Source of the DNA: RYN-230 sp963813975
GTDB lineage: Bacteria; Actinomycetota; Actinomycetes; Streptosporangiales; Streptosporangiaceae
Assembly (NCBI GenBank): GCA_963813975.1
Contig: CAWFAP010000006.1
Location: 868,001 to 932,000, forward strand
Direction of reading: 5' to 3'
DNA: 64,000 nt
Shown here: piece by piece, positions 49,431-60,300 of the stretch
Numbering within the stretch: the stretch's first letter is position 1
Layout of the letters: the number at the start of each line of letters is the position of its first letter
Made by a program: the position numbers and the translations under genes
Notes under the pieces: generated by a model
What the model was told of the DNA's origin: nothing
Database searches by the model: none
Seen by the model: the letters and a program-made list of their open reading frames with translations, nothing else

Positions 49431-50456
49431 CTAGCGGAGCTCGTGGAAGAGGCCGCGCAGCCGCTCGAACGCCGGCTTGGGCGAGTAGTCGTCGCGCAGC
49501 ACGCCGAACTGGTGGAAAGGACCGTCGTTGGCGCTGTCCGCGTCCCGCAGGGTGAACAGCTCCCAGTGCGTGACGTTCAGCTCCTCCCGCCGCGCGTGCA
49601 CGGCCCGCAGGATGGTCTCGAGCACGTCCGCCTGCCGCTCCGGGCTGCGCCCGGGGCCGGTGGGCCAGCCGTTCTCGCAGATCCTGATGGGCGTCCCGGG
49701 ACCGATGCCGGCGATCGGCAGCACCTCGTCGCGGAAGCTGCGCAGCAGCCAGTCGACGGCGCCGTCGAGCTTGTCCAGGGTGAGCGGCGGCCCGAACACA
49801 TCCGGGTACATGTCCAGCCCGGCGTAATCCACCGCGGCGGCGAACTATGGGCCGCCCAGCCGGGCCACGGCCGGCCAGAACGTGCCGCTGGCCGGGCTCA
49901 CCTCCGGGCTGACCGCGAACCCGATGGCCGCCGTGGCGCCTGAGTCCAGTTTGGCGGCCGCCGCGGCCAGCACCCCGCGGGCCAGCGCCTCGCCGGCCCG
50001 GGGGAAGGCGCCGTCGGCGGCATCCGGGATCCCGGTCAGGTTGGCCTCCCCGGTCACCTGGACCGAGGCCAGCTGCTGCCCGTACCTGGTGACCACGTCG
50101 GCGGCGAACCCGGCCCAGCCCGCGACGTCGCCGCCGGGATCGCGGTAGCACGGCACCAGATCCCAGGGGACCGGGGCGGCCGCCAGCTCCTGCACCTGGG
50201 CCAGCGTGCCGGCCGTCGAGGCGGTCCCGGCCCAGCTCACGTACATGCGGGCCAGCAGCGGCGGGCCGTCGCCCTGGAGGTACTCCACGGCCCGCCCGAT
50301 CTGATCGAAGTCATCCGGCGGCCCGGCGGCGACGCCGCCCGGGCCGCCGGCCAGGCCGAGCGGGAACAGCCCGAACGTCAGCGAGTGCGGCACGACCAGC
50401 AGGCTACGCGACGGCACCGCCCGGGGACAGGGACCTGCTGCCGCTCGCGAGGGCAT
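49431..50456 (-). pseudogene. Clan-A glycoside hydrolase with in-frame amber stop
   Basis: Two halves in the same frame encode one TIM-barrel glycosidase. The N-part has VVPHSLTFGLFPLG, MYVSWAG, TGEANLTGIPDAADGAF (acid/base Glu) and ends before TAG at 49847-49845; the C-part resumes with FAAAVDYAGLDMYPDVFGPP, then IRICENGWPTGP (nucleophile Glu), THWELFTLRDA and FGVLRDDYSPKPAF. The stop is codon 204 of 342 and is the only defect. ATG 50456 is preceded by GGGGGAG. Exact GH family not certain; the ENGWP motif recalls beta-glucosidase-like enzymes. A single base change would restore the gene. Confidence 0.8.
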
Positions 50457-50533
50457 GGCGGCGCACTCCCCCTTTACCCAGGCTTTGCCCGGGCGCCGGG
50501 GCCGTCTACCCTGATGTCCAGGAGGCCGTGTCA

Positions 50534-53500
50534 ATGCTGCACGTGTCCCTCTTGGGGGAGCAGTCCATCACCGACGACGGGACCGGGACCCGGGCCCGCT
50601 CGTCCCGTGCGGTTGCCCTCATCGGCTTCCTGGCCCTCCATCCCGGCTCACCCCAGGCCCGTCAGCGGATCGCCGGCCTGCTCTGGCCGGACTCGGCCGA
50701 CCCGCAGGCGCTGACCAACCTGCGACGTGAGCTGCATCAGCTGCGCCAGGTCCTGGGCGATGAGCAGTCGCTCGTCGTGACCTCCAGGGACCTGTGCTGG
50801 TGTGACACGCAGACCTGCCAGGTTGACGTGCGCACTTTCGACATCGAGCGCCAGGCGGCCCAGGCGGCCGCCGCGGCCGATGACGATGACGGAGTTCTCG
50901 CGCACGGCACCCGGGCTCTGGCCTGGTACCGGGGTGACCTGCTGCCGGGGGCCTACGAGGACTGGGTGCTGGAGGCCAGGTCAGAGCTGGAGCGCCAGTG
51001 CGTTGACCTATGCGATCTGGTCTGCGCGGCGCGCGCGCGACGGAGTGACCTGACCGGGGCGGTTAATGCCGCACGCCGCCGGATCCAGCTGCAGCCGCTT
51101 GAGGAAGCGGGCTATCGCACCCTGATGCAGCTCCAGGCGGACCTGGGCGACCGCGCCGGTGCGGTGAGCACCTACCACCATTGCGCGTCAGTCCTGGAGC
51201 GTGAGCTCGGCATTACCCCGGACCAGGCGACGCGGCAGGCGTTCGACCGTCTGATGGCCGGCCCTGACTCCGCCCCGGAGGGTGCGCGGCGGCCGCAGAC
51301 CGGGCCGGCCATCGGCCGTCCCGGGATCGCCTCGGCCCGGCTCGTCGGCCGGTCCCGGGAATTCGGCGTGCTCGAAGAGCTATGGCAGCGCGCCATGGCC
51401 GGCCAGCCGGGCTTGGTCGTGGTCCGCGGGGGTGCGGGCGTGGGCAAGACACGCCTGGTGACCGAGGTCGCCGGGCTGGCACAACGGCAGGGCGCGGTCG
51501 TGGCGGGCAGCCAGTGTTTTGGGACCGCAGGACGGCTGGCGCTGGCACCGGTGGCGGACTGGCTGCGCAATCCGGCGGTGCAGGCCGCGACCGCGACCCT
51601 GGACGAGGCCTGGCGCACCGAAGTGGACCGGCTGGTGCCCTCCCGGGGGCGCGGCGAACGCGGGGCCGGCTCGCGAGCCATGGCCGACGCCTGGCAGCGC
51701 CTGCGCTTTTTCGAGGGCCTGGCCCGGGCGCTGCTGGCCGTCGGCCGTCCGTCGCTGCTGGTCCTGGACAACATGCAGTGGTGCGACGAGGAGACACTGG
51801 CCTTCCTCACGTTCTGCCTCGGGTTGGCCCCCGGTGCGCAGCTCCTGGTCGCGGCTACGCTACGCAACGACTCTCCCCGCGAGGACCCGGTCCTGACGGA
51901 CTGGACGGACAGGATGCGGGCCACCGGATTGCTCACCGAGCTGGCCCTCAGCCCGTTCGAGGCGGCCGACACGGTCCGCCTGGCGGAGGCGATCGCCGGG
52001 CAGCCTCTGCCGGACGCCGATGCCTTGCTGCTCCAGGGGACCACGGGAGGCTTCCCGCTGTATGTCATCGAGGCCGCCCGCACCACCGCCGACCGGGGGG
52101 ATGCCCCCCGGCCGCCGCGGGACCTCCCCGCGGTGCTGCGCAACCGGCTCCAGCAGGCTACCGTGGCCGCCCGCGACGTGGCCGGGCTGGCCGCCGCGGT
52201 CGGTACGGACTTCACGCTTGACCTGGTGACCGAGGCCAGCGACCTGGACGCCGACATCGTAGTGGGGGCGGTCAACGAACTGTGGCGCCGCCGGATCCTG
52301 CGCGAGTTCCGGGATGGCTACGACTTCTCGCACGACTTGCTGCGCGAAGCAGCCTATGACCAGATCAGCCCGCCGAACCGGTGGCTGCTGCACCGGCGCA
52401 TCGCCCAGAGCCTCGAGCTGCTGCACGCGGATGACACCGACGCGGTCTCGGTTCAGCTGGCCCAGCAGTACGCGCGCGGCGGCCGTCCTGGGCGGGCGGT
52501 GACCTATTACCTGCAGGCGGCCGGCGTCGCGGCGGGGATGTTCGCCCACGCCGAGGCGATCCGGCTGGGGAAGGAGGCGTTGTCCATCGTGCGGGGTCTC
52601 CCGGCCGGGAGAAACCGGGACCGGCAGGAACTCGCGGTACTGGAAGCCGTGGCCGCACCGCTGAACGCCAGGTACGGCTACTCATCCCCGGACCTCCAGC
52701 AGGCCCTGGAGCGGTCCCTGTCCCTGGCGGAATCCATCGGCCGCCGGGACATCATGCCCACCTGCCTGGTCGCGCTGTGGAGCTCCCGGTTCGTCCAGGG
52801 CCGCATCCCCGAGGGCTACCAGGCGTCCGTCCGCGCCCTGTCCCTGGTTGATCCCGGTTCCGGGCTGAGCGGCCCGGCTCACTTCGCCGTGGGCGGGTCG
52901 GCCCTCACCCTCGGCCGGCCCGCGGAGGGCGTGCGGCACCTCGAGCTCGCCGCCAAGCTGGCCAGCGGTGCGGAGTCGCTCAGCGTCGGCACCAGGCCGG
53001 ACGTGCACGCCCGGGCCTGGGCCGCGCACGCCCACTGGCTGCTCGGCCACGACGAGGACGCCCTGGCCGCCGCGGACAGCGCCCTCGCCCTGGCCCGGGC
53101 AATCGGCCACCCGTACAGCCTGGCCGTGGCCCTGGCCTATGCCAGCATCACCCATCAGATGCGCCGCGACCGGCCCGCGCTGAGGACGACCGTCGAGGAG
53201 CTGCGTGAGCTGTGCGGCCGGTACGGCTTTGCCTACTACCGGGAGTGGGTGCTCATACTCGACGGCTGGTCCCGCATGGACGAGTCAGGAATCGGCGTGG
53301 CCCGGCAGGGCATCAGCAACCTCAGGGCGGAGGGCGCGTTCGCCCGGATGCCCTACTGGCTGTCGCTGCTCGCTGACCTCTCGGCGTGCCACGACCAGCC
53401 GGGCGCCGCACGCGCCACCCTCGACGCCGCCCTGGCCGCCGGGACGGAACGGGAAGACCTGTGGTGGCTGCCCGAGGTGATGCGGATGCGCGCCGCCCAT

Positions 53501-53650
53501 GACGGCGAACAGGCGGCGGTGCGGCGATTGCGCGCCGCCGCCCGGATGGCAGCGGAGCACGGCAGTGTCGCACTGCTCCGGCGCTGCGACCGTGACCTTG
53601 CCGCGCGAGGCGCCATCCCGCCGGCGGGCAGCGTTCTGCCGACTATCTGA
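50534..53650 (+). CDS. BTAD/SARP-type regulator with AAA ATPase (AfsR-like)
   Basis: A 1038-residue activator. The N-terminus is a winged-helix of the OmpR type (VALIGFLALHPGSPQARQRIAGLLWP, TNLRRELHQLRQVLGD) followed by the bacterial transcriptional activation domain (DVRTFDIERQA ... GAVSTYHHCASVLERELGITPD). Then an ATPase module: VGRSREFGVLEELW, Walker A RGGAGVGKTRLV (about residue 300), Walker B LLVLDNMQWCDEE, and a long helical TPR-like C-terminus. Such SARPs activate secondary-metabolism genes through tandem repeats. ATG 50534 has AGGAGG 8 nt upstream; GTG 50528 is too close. The flavoprotein gene follows, with candidate SARP sites. Confidence 0.92.
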   Translation: MLHVSLLGEQSITDDGTGTRARSSRAVALIGFLALHPGSPQARQRIAGLLWPDSADPQALTNLRRELHQLRQVLGDEQSLVVTSRDLCWCDTQTCQVDVRTFDIERQAAQAAAAADDDDGVLAHGTRALAWYRGDLLPGAYEDWVLEARSELERQCVDLCDLVCAARARRSDLTGAVNAARRRIQLQPLEEAGYRTLMQLQADLGDRAGAVSTYHHCASVLERELGITPDQATRQAFDRLMAGPDSAPEGARRPQTGPAIGRPGIASARLVGRSREFGVLEELWQRAMAGQPGLVVVRGGAGVGKTRLVTEVAGLAQRQGAVVAGSQCFGTAGRLALAPVADWLRNPAVQAATATLDEAWRTEVDRLVPSRGRGERGAGSRAMADAWQRLRFFEGLARALLAVGRPSLLVLDNMQWCDEETLAFLTFCLGLAPGAQLLVAATLRNDSPREDPVLTDWTDRMRATGLLTELALSPFEAADTVRLAEAIAGQPLPDADALLLQGTTGGFPLYVIEAARTTADRGDAPRPPRDLPAVLRNRLQQATVAARDVAGLAAAVGTDFTLDLVTEASDLDADIVVGAVNELWRRRILREFRDGYDFSHDLLREAAYDQISPPNRWLLHRRIAQSLELLHADDTDAVSVQLAQQYARGGRPGRAVTYYLQAAGVAAGMFAHAEAIRLGKEALSIVRGLPAGRNRDRQELAVLEAVAAPLNARYGYSSPDLQQALERSLSLAESIGRRDIMPTCLVALWSSRFVQGRIPEGYQASVRALSLVDPGSGLSGPAHFAVGGSALTLGRPAEGVRHLELAAKLASGAESLSVGTRPDVHARAWAAHAHWLLGHDEDALAAADSALALARAIGHPYSLAVALAYASITHQMRRDRPALRTTVEELRELCGRYGFAYYREWVLILDGWSRMDESGIGVARQGISNLRAEGAFARMPYWLSLLADLSACHDQPGAARATLDAALAAGTEREDLWWLPEVMRMRAAHDGEQAAVRRLRAAARMAAEHGSVALLRRCDRDLAARGAIPPAGSVLPTI

Positions 53651-53665
53651 CCCGAACGCCGGCCC

Positions 53666-53699
53666 GCGAACGCTTCGCGAACGCTGATCACCCTAGCGT
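53666..53699 (+). promoter_or_regulatory. Tandem repeats and -10 of the flavoprotein gene
   Basis: GCGAACGC occurs at 53666-53673 and 53677-53684, an 11-bp period; a third CGAACGC begins at 53653. The second copy ends 9 nt before TAGCGT (53694-53699), a -10-like hexamer 45 nt upstream of the flavoprotein start. SARP targets are known to be direct repeats one helical turn apart just upstream of the -10. The adjacent SARP-type regulator is the natural candidate; direct binding is inferred. Confidence 0.55.
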
Positions 53700-53743
53700 C
53701 TGGGTGTCGCCTAGCCGGGTGACGTACCCAGAGGGAGAATCGC

Positions 53744-55162
53744 ATGACCGCCACATCCGCGCGCACCACCGCGGCACCCTACGCGGACCTGGCCGCCGCC
53801 CTGCGCGGCGACCTGATCCGGCCAGAGGATCCCGGATACGACGACGCGCGCGCCGTCTACAACGCCATGATCGACAAGCACCCGGCCGCGATCGCGCGCT
53901 GCCGCGACGTTGCCGACGTCATCGCCGGGGTGCGGTTCGCCCGCGAGCACGGCGTGGAGATCGCCGTCCGGGGCGGCGGTCACAATGCGGCCGGCCTGGG
54001 AGTGTCGGATGACGCCCTGGTCATCGACCTCTCGCTGCTGCGCAGCACCACGGTCAGCCCGGAGAACCACACCGTCCGCGCCGACGCCGGATGCACCTGG
54101 GGAGACATCGACCATGCGACGGTGGCGTTCGGCATGGCCACGCCCTCCGGCTTCCTGGCCTCCACCGGGGTGGCCGGCCTGACCCTCGGCGGCGGCATCG
54201 GCTACCTGTCCCGCCGCTTCGGCCTCACCGTCGACAACCTCCTGTCCGCCGACGTGGTCCTCGCCGACGGAACGTTCGTGACGGCCAGCGAGAGCTCGCA
54301 CCCCGACCTGTTCTGGGCCCTGCGCGGCGGCGGCGGGAACTTCGGCATCGTCACCTCGTTCACGTTCCGCTGCCATGACATCGGCGAGCACGGCACGATC
54401 ATCGGCGGCCCAGTGCTGTACGACATGGCCGACACCCCCGAGGTGATGCGCTGGTACCGGGAACTGCTGCCCTCGCTGCCGGAAGAGCTGAGCGGCTGGA
54501 TCGGGCTGATCACCATCCCCCCGGCGCCGCCGTTCCCTGAGGAGCTCTGGGGCCGCAAGGCCTGCGCCATCGTCTGGTGCTACACCGGGTCGCACGACCG
54601 GGCCGCCGAGGTGCTCGAGCCGGTGAAGGCGTTCGGGTCACCGTTGCTGGTGGGCCTGATGGAGATGCCGTTCAGCGTGCTGCAGAGCGCATTCGACGCG
54701 CTCTACCCGGCCGGGCTGCAGTGGTACTGGCGGGCCGACTTCTTCAACGAGATCTCCGACGCCGCGATCGACGTGCACGTCAAGTACGGCGAGCGGCTGC
54801 CGACCGGCCACTCCACCATGCACATGTACCCCATCGACGGCGCCGCCAGCCGCGTGCCCGCCGACGCGACCGCGTTCGCCTACCGCGACGGCGGCTGGGC
54901 CGGCGTGATCGTGGGTGTCGACCCGGATCCGGCCAATGCGGCGGTCATCTCGCAGTGGGCCAAGGACTACTGGCAGGAACTGCACCCGACCTCAGCGGGC
55001 GGCGCGTACATCAACTTCATGATGAACGAGGGCCAGGACCGGATCAAAGCGTCCTACCGCGGCAACTACGACCGGCTCACCGAGGTCAAGCGGAGGTACG
55101 ACCCGGGCAACACGTTCCACATCAACCAGAACATCGAGCCCGCCAGCGGGTCCGGCCGGTAA
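53744..55162 (+). CDS. FAD-linked oxidoreductase, berberine-bridge type (BBE)
   Basis: Flavoprotein oxidase of 472 residues in the p-cresol methylhydroxylase/berberine-bridge superfamily. The FAD domain reads AVRGGGHNAAGLGVS (His for 8-alpha-histidyl FAD), VRADAGCTWGDIDHATVAFG (Cys for a second covalent bond), GVAGLTLGGGIGYLSRRFGL and VVLADGTFVTAS; the BBE motif at the C-terminus is YDPGNTFHINQNIEP. The His and Cys suggest bicovalent flavin, typical of oxidases of sugars and natural products. Cytosolic; no signal peptide. It starts with ATG 53744 after GAGGGAG. Probably controlled by the preceding SARP. Confidence 0.93.
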   Translation: MTATSARTTAAPYADLAAALRGDLIRPEDPGYDDARAVYNAMIDKHPAAIARCRDVADVIAGVRFAREHGVEIAVRGGGHNAAGLGVSDDALVIDLSLLRSTTVSPENHTVRADAGCTWGDIDHATVAFGMATPSGFLASTGVAGLTLGGGIGYLSRRFGLTVDNLLSADVVLADGTFVTASESSHPDLFWALRGGGGNFGIVTSFTFRCHDIGEHGTIIGGPVLYDMADTPEVMRWYRELLPSLPEELSGWIGLITIPPAPPFPEELWGRKACAIVWCYTGSHDRAAEVLEPVKAFGSPLLVGLMEMPFSVLQSAFDALYPAGLQWYWRADFFNEISDAAIDVHVKYGERLPTGHSTMHMYPIDGAASRVPADATAFAYRDGGWAGVIVGVDPDPANAAVISQWAKDYWQELHPTSAGGAYINFMMNEGQDRIKASYRGNYDRLTEVKRRYDPGNTFHINQNIEPASGSGR

Positions 55163-55270
55163 GCCCTGGCTAGCCGCAGGCAGGCCGGCGCGTGACGCAT
55201 CGGGGGCACGTGCGGGCCGGGCCGGCGGCGGACGCAGCGATCACCGGCCCGGCCGGCTGGGAGGCAGCTG

Positions 55271-56940
55271 ATGTCACGACCCGTGCTGTTCGTGATCGAT
55301 GACGACCCCGAGGTCGTGCGCGCGCTGCATGACGATCTCAGCCGGCGGTTCGGGAAAGACTTCCGCGTGATCGGTGAGTCGTCCGCCGCCGCTGGGCTGA
55401 CGACGCTGCGCCAGCTGGCCGCCGGGCACGAGCCGGTGGCGCTGCTCATCGTGGACCACCACATGCCCGGGATGTCCGGGGTCGAGTTCCTCACCTGCGC
55501 GCATGACCTGCACCCGCGGGCCAAACGGGTGCTCTTGGTGGAACGCGACTACTCATCGCGCAGCCCGGTCGTCGGGGCCATGACGCTGGCCAGGCCGACT
55601 ACCACCTGAGCAAGCCCTGGATGCTCGAGCAGGATCTCTACCGTGAAATCAGCGAGTTCCTGGCCGACTGGGCCAAGGACCAGGCGGCCGGCTTCGACCT
55701 GTTCCACATCATCGGGCGGCTCCAGGACCGCAGCACGCACGACCTGCGGGAGCTGCTCACCCGCTTCAACGTGCCGTTCCACTTCCACGCCGCCGACACC
55801 GAGCCGGGCCGCCGCCTGCTTGAAGACAAAGGCCTGGACGCGTCACGCCTGCCGGTCATGATCCGCCACGATGGCTACACGATGGTCGAACCGGGGCCCG
55901 CGCAGATCATCGAATCAGTGGGCGGGAGTATCTCCAGCGACGTCGATGCCTGCGACGTCGTCATCGTCGGGGCGGGACCGGCTGGTCTCACCGCCGGCGT
56001 CTACGCCGCATCCGAGGGCCTCCGGACGGTGGTGCTCGAAGAGAGCGTGTCTGGCGGCCAGGCGGGCAGCAGCCCGATGATCCGGAACTATCCGGGGTTC
56101 CCGCACGGCATCAGCGGGCACGAGCTCACCCGCCGCGCGTGCGAGCAGGCCTGGATGTTCGGCGCCCACATGGTGTTCTCCCAGCCAGCCGCCGGCCTGG
56201 AAGGCCAGGGTGGCCACCGCGTCGTGCACCTCGCCGATGGCACGCAGATCGTGGCCCGCGCGGTCCTTGCCGCGCCGGGGATCGCCTGGCGCCGGCTCGG
56301 TGTCCGCCGCCTCGAGGAGCTGGTGGGCTCAGGTGTCTTCTACGGCTCGGCCGGCAGCGAGGCGCCAGCCATGGAAGGCCGTGACGTGCTCGTCGTGGGC
56401 GCCGGGAACTCGGGCGGCCAGGCCACCCTGCACCTCGCACGCTATGCCCGGCAGGTAACGATGCTGGTGCGCCAGGACAGCCTGGCCCTCTCGATGTCGC
56501 ACTACCTGATCCGGGAGATCGAGGCCACACCCAACATCACGGTCCGCCTGCAGGCCGAGATCACCGACGGCCACGGATCCGCTCACCTCGAGGCCCTCAC
56601 CGTGCACGACCGGCTGCGCGGCTGGACCGGCCAGGTCCCGGCGGACGCGCTGTTCGTGCTGATCGGCGGGGAGCCGCACACCCAGTGGCTGCCCGGCCCG
56701 ATCCAGCTCGAACGGGGCTACATCCTGACCGGGCGCGACGTGGTGCGGAACGGCGGATCCGCGTCCCGGTGGCCGCTCGATCGTGCGCCCGTCCCGCTTG
56801 AGACGTCCATGCCCGGCGTTTTCGCCGCGGGAGACGCCCGCTACCGCTCGATCAAGCGAGTCGCCTCGGCGGTCGGGGACGGCGCGACGGCGGTGCGCAT
56901 GGCGCAGGAGTACCTGGCGTCGCGGCACGTCCCCGGTTAG
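55271..56940 (+). pseudogene. Response regulator fused to thioredoxin-reductase-like enzyme, frameshifted
   Basis: The receiver part (55271-55609) has the acidic pocket VIDDDPEV and the phosphoacceptor in LLIVDHHMPGMSG, but its frame ends early at PTTT. The correct sequence continues in frame 1 as ADYHLSKPWMLEQDLYREIS (with the conserved Lys), then an FAD domain VVIVGAGPAGLTAGVYAA, GGQAGSSPMIRNYPGFP and an NAD(P) domain VLVVGAGNSGGQATLHLA, ending at 56940 with GVFAAGDARYRSIKR. Deletion of one G near 55585-55589 explains the break. The CxxC redox pair of thioredoxin reductase is absent (FYGSAGSEA instead). Confidence 0.82.
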
Positions 56941-57302
56941 CGCTACCGCGCGGCCATGATCCCGGGTCCCTTCGGTTTTGTCCTTAATACAGCTCCGTGA
57001 CCCCGGCCGGGCTTAGATGACTCTATGCGGTTCCCAGGTGACTCACAGTAAGTTTTCTGATGGCGGCCCGGGAACGCAAAACGGGATAACAGGCCATCCG
57101 GTGTGGCGGGTCGCCGCGCCTCCACGGCCTCTGTAGGCTCGAGTCCGCCGGGCCGGTGCGCCCACTGCCGCGGCAGTCTCCCGCCGGGGAATTCCGCGGC
57201 CGGGCAGGTCCTTTACCAGGCAGCACCGGCCGCTTCCCCCGGCCCTGGCTGGTGAGCGCCCGCGAGGGTTTTCGTTGCATGCCTTAAAGGAGGCGGTAGT
57301 TC
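56941..57302. other. 362-bp gap upstream of dnaE
   Basis: No gene was recognised. A 60-codon minus-strand frame (56943-57125) has no family features. AAAGGAGG (57289-57296) directly before GTG 57303 is the dnaE ribosome site. A promoter for dnaE was not found; the segment 56981-57080 is AT-richer and could hold it. Confidence 0.4.
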
Positions 57303-60300
57303 GTGACGGCAGCCGTAGCGGACCACGCCGGCCACTCCGGCGGGTTTGTGCACCTTCACGTGCACACCGAGTACTCGATGCTGGACGGGGCCGCGCGGCT
57401 GAAGGACATGTTCGCCCAGTGCGAGCGCGAGGGCATGCCCGCCGTGGCCATGACCGATCACGGCAACCTCTACGGTGCCTATGATTTCTGGTCCAAGGCC
57501 ACCAAGGCCGGGATCAAGCCGATCATCGGCATCGAGGCCTACGTCGCCCCGGAGCACCGCAGGCACCGCCAGCCGGTGCGCTGGGGCACGCCGGCCCAGA
57601 AGGACGACGATGTGTCCGGTGCGGGCGCGTACACGCACATGACGCTGCTCGCCGAGACCACCGAGGGCATGCACAACCTGTTCCGGCTCTCCTCCCTGGC
57701 CTCGCTGGAAGGCTATTTCCGCAAGCCGAGGATGGACCGCGAGCTCATCGCCGCGCACGCCAAGGGGATCATCGCCACGACCGGCTGCCCCAGCGGCGAG
57801 GTGCAGACCCGGCTGCGGCTCGGCCAGTACCCGCAGGCGCTGGAGGCGGCCGCCGCGTACCGGGACATCTTCGGCGCGGGCAGCTTCTTCGTCGAGATCA
57901 TGGACCACGGCCTCAGCATCGAGCAGCGGGTCCGGGACGGCCTGCGGCGCATCGCGAAAGAGCTGGACCTGCCGTTCGTGGTCACCAACGACTCGCACTA
58001 CACGGTCGAGGCGGACGCGAAAGCGCACGAGGTGCTGCTGTGCGTGCAGACCGGGTCCAACATGGCCGACCCCGGGCGGTTCAGGTTCGACGGTTCCGGC
58101 TACTACCTGAAGACCCCGCAGCAGATGCGGGCCGCGTTCCCCGACGAGGAATGGCAGTCCGGCTGCGACTCCACGCTGCTGATCGCCGAGCGTGCCGACG
58201 TCAAGTTCGAGTCCCGGAACCTGATGCCGCTGTTCGACGTGCCCGAGGGAGAGACCGAGGAGAGCTGGCTGCGCCAGGAAGTCTGGCGCGGGATGGACCG
58301 GCGGTACCCGGACGGGTACGACGACCAGCGCCGGCAGCAGGTCGAGTACGAGATGGGCATCATCACCCAGATGGGTTTCTGCTCGTATTTCCTGGTCGTC
58401 GCCGACTTCATCATGTGGGCCAAGCGGAACGGAGTGGGGGTCGGGCCGGGCCGCGGCTCGGCCGCAGGCTGCCTGGTGGCCTACGCCCTGGGCATCACCG
58501 ACCTGGACCCGCTCAAGCACGGGCTGATCTTCGAGCGGTTCCTGAACCCCGAACGCGTGTCCATGCCCGACATCGACATCGACTTCGACGAACGCCGGCG
58601 GGGTGACGTGATCCGCTACGTCACCGAGAAGTGGGGCGACGACCGGGTCGCCCAGATCATCACCTACGGCACGATCAAGGCCAAGGCCGCGGTCAAGGAC
58701 TCCGCCCGGGTGCTCGGCTTCCCCTACGCGCTCGGCGACCGGATCACCAAGGCGTTCCCGCCCGCCGTGATGGGCAAGGACATCCCGCTGTCCGGCATCT
58801 TCGACGAGAGCCACGCGCGGTACGGGGAGGCCGGCGAGATCCGCGCCCTGTACGAGGCCGAGGCCGAGGTCCGGCAGGTCATCGACACCGCGCGCGGGCT
58901 GGAGGGGCTGATCCGCCAGGCCGGCGTGCACGCCGCCGGCGTGATCATGAGCAGTGAGCCGATCATCGACCACGTCCCGGTGTGGAAACGGGAGGCCGAC
59001 GGCGCGGTTATCACCCAGTTCGACTACCCGGCGTGTGAGTCGCTCGGCCTGCTCAAGATGGACTTCCTGGGCCTGCGCAACCTCACCGTGCTGGACGACG
59101 CGGTCCGCGGCGTCCAGGCCAACCGGGGCATCGAGGTGGATCTGGAATTCCTGCCGCTGGACGACAAGCCCACGTACGATCTGCTGGCGCGGGGCGACAC
59201 GCTGGGCATCTTCCAGTTCGACGGCGGCCCGATGCGGGCCCTGCTGCGCAGCATGCGGCCGGACAACTTCGAGGACATCTCGGCGGTCGGCGCGCTGTAC
59301 CGGCCGGGGCCGATGGGCGCCAACGCGCACAACGACTACGCCGACCGGAAGAACAATCGCAAGCCGGTGGTGGCCATCCACCCGGAGCTGGCCGAGCCGC
59401 TGGCCGAGATCCTGGGCGACACCTACGGGCTGATCGTCTACCAGGAGCAGGTCATGGCCATCGCGCAGAAGGTGGCCGGGTACAGCCTCGGCAGTGCGGA
59501 CCTGCTCCGGCGGGCCATGGGCAAGAAGAAGAAGGAGATCCTGGACAAGGAGTTCGCGCCGTTTGAGGCCGGGATGAAGGCCAACGGCTATTCCGCCTCG
59601 GCCATCAAGACGCTATGGGACATCCTGGTCCCGTTCTCCGACTACGCGTTCAACAAGGCGCACAGCGCCGCCTACGGGCTCGTCTCCTACTGGACCGCGT
59701 ACCTCAAGGCCAATTTCCCGGCCGAGTACATGGCCGGACTGCTCACGTCCGTATCCGGCGATAAGGACAAGAGCGCGCTTTACCTCAACGAATGCCGCCG
59801 GATGGGCATCACCGTGCTCCCCCCGGACGTCAACGCGTCGGATGCCACCTTTACCCCGGTCGGCAACGATATCCGCTTCGGCCTGGCCGCGATCCGCAAC
59901 GTCGGCACCAATGTGGTGGACGCGATCGTCGAGGCGCGCACGGCCAAGGACGCCTTCACCAGCTTCGCCGACTTCCTGCGCAAGGTCCCGGTCAACGTGT
60001 GCAACAAGCGGGTCATCGAGTCGCTGGTCAAGGCCGGGGCCTTCGACTCGCTCGGGCACCCGCGCAAGGGCTTGGCCATCATCCACGAGCAGGCCATCGA
60101 CACCGTCATCGACGTGAAGCGCAACGAGGCCAACGGCCAGGACTCGCTGTTCGGCGGGGACGCCGGGATCGAGGCCAGCTTCGAGGTCCCGGTACCGGAC
60201 GGTGAGTGGGACAAGACCACGCTGCTGGCGTTCGAGCGCGAGATGCTCGGCCTGTACGTGTCCGACCACCCGCTGCTGGGCGTGGAGCACATCGTGGCCG

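Noticed and set aside
56943..57125. 60-codon minus-strand ORF upstream of dnaE
   Set aside because: No features of a gene; lies in a promoter-type gap.
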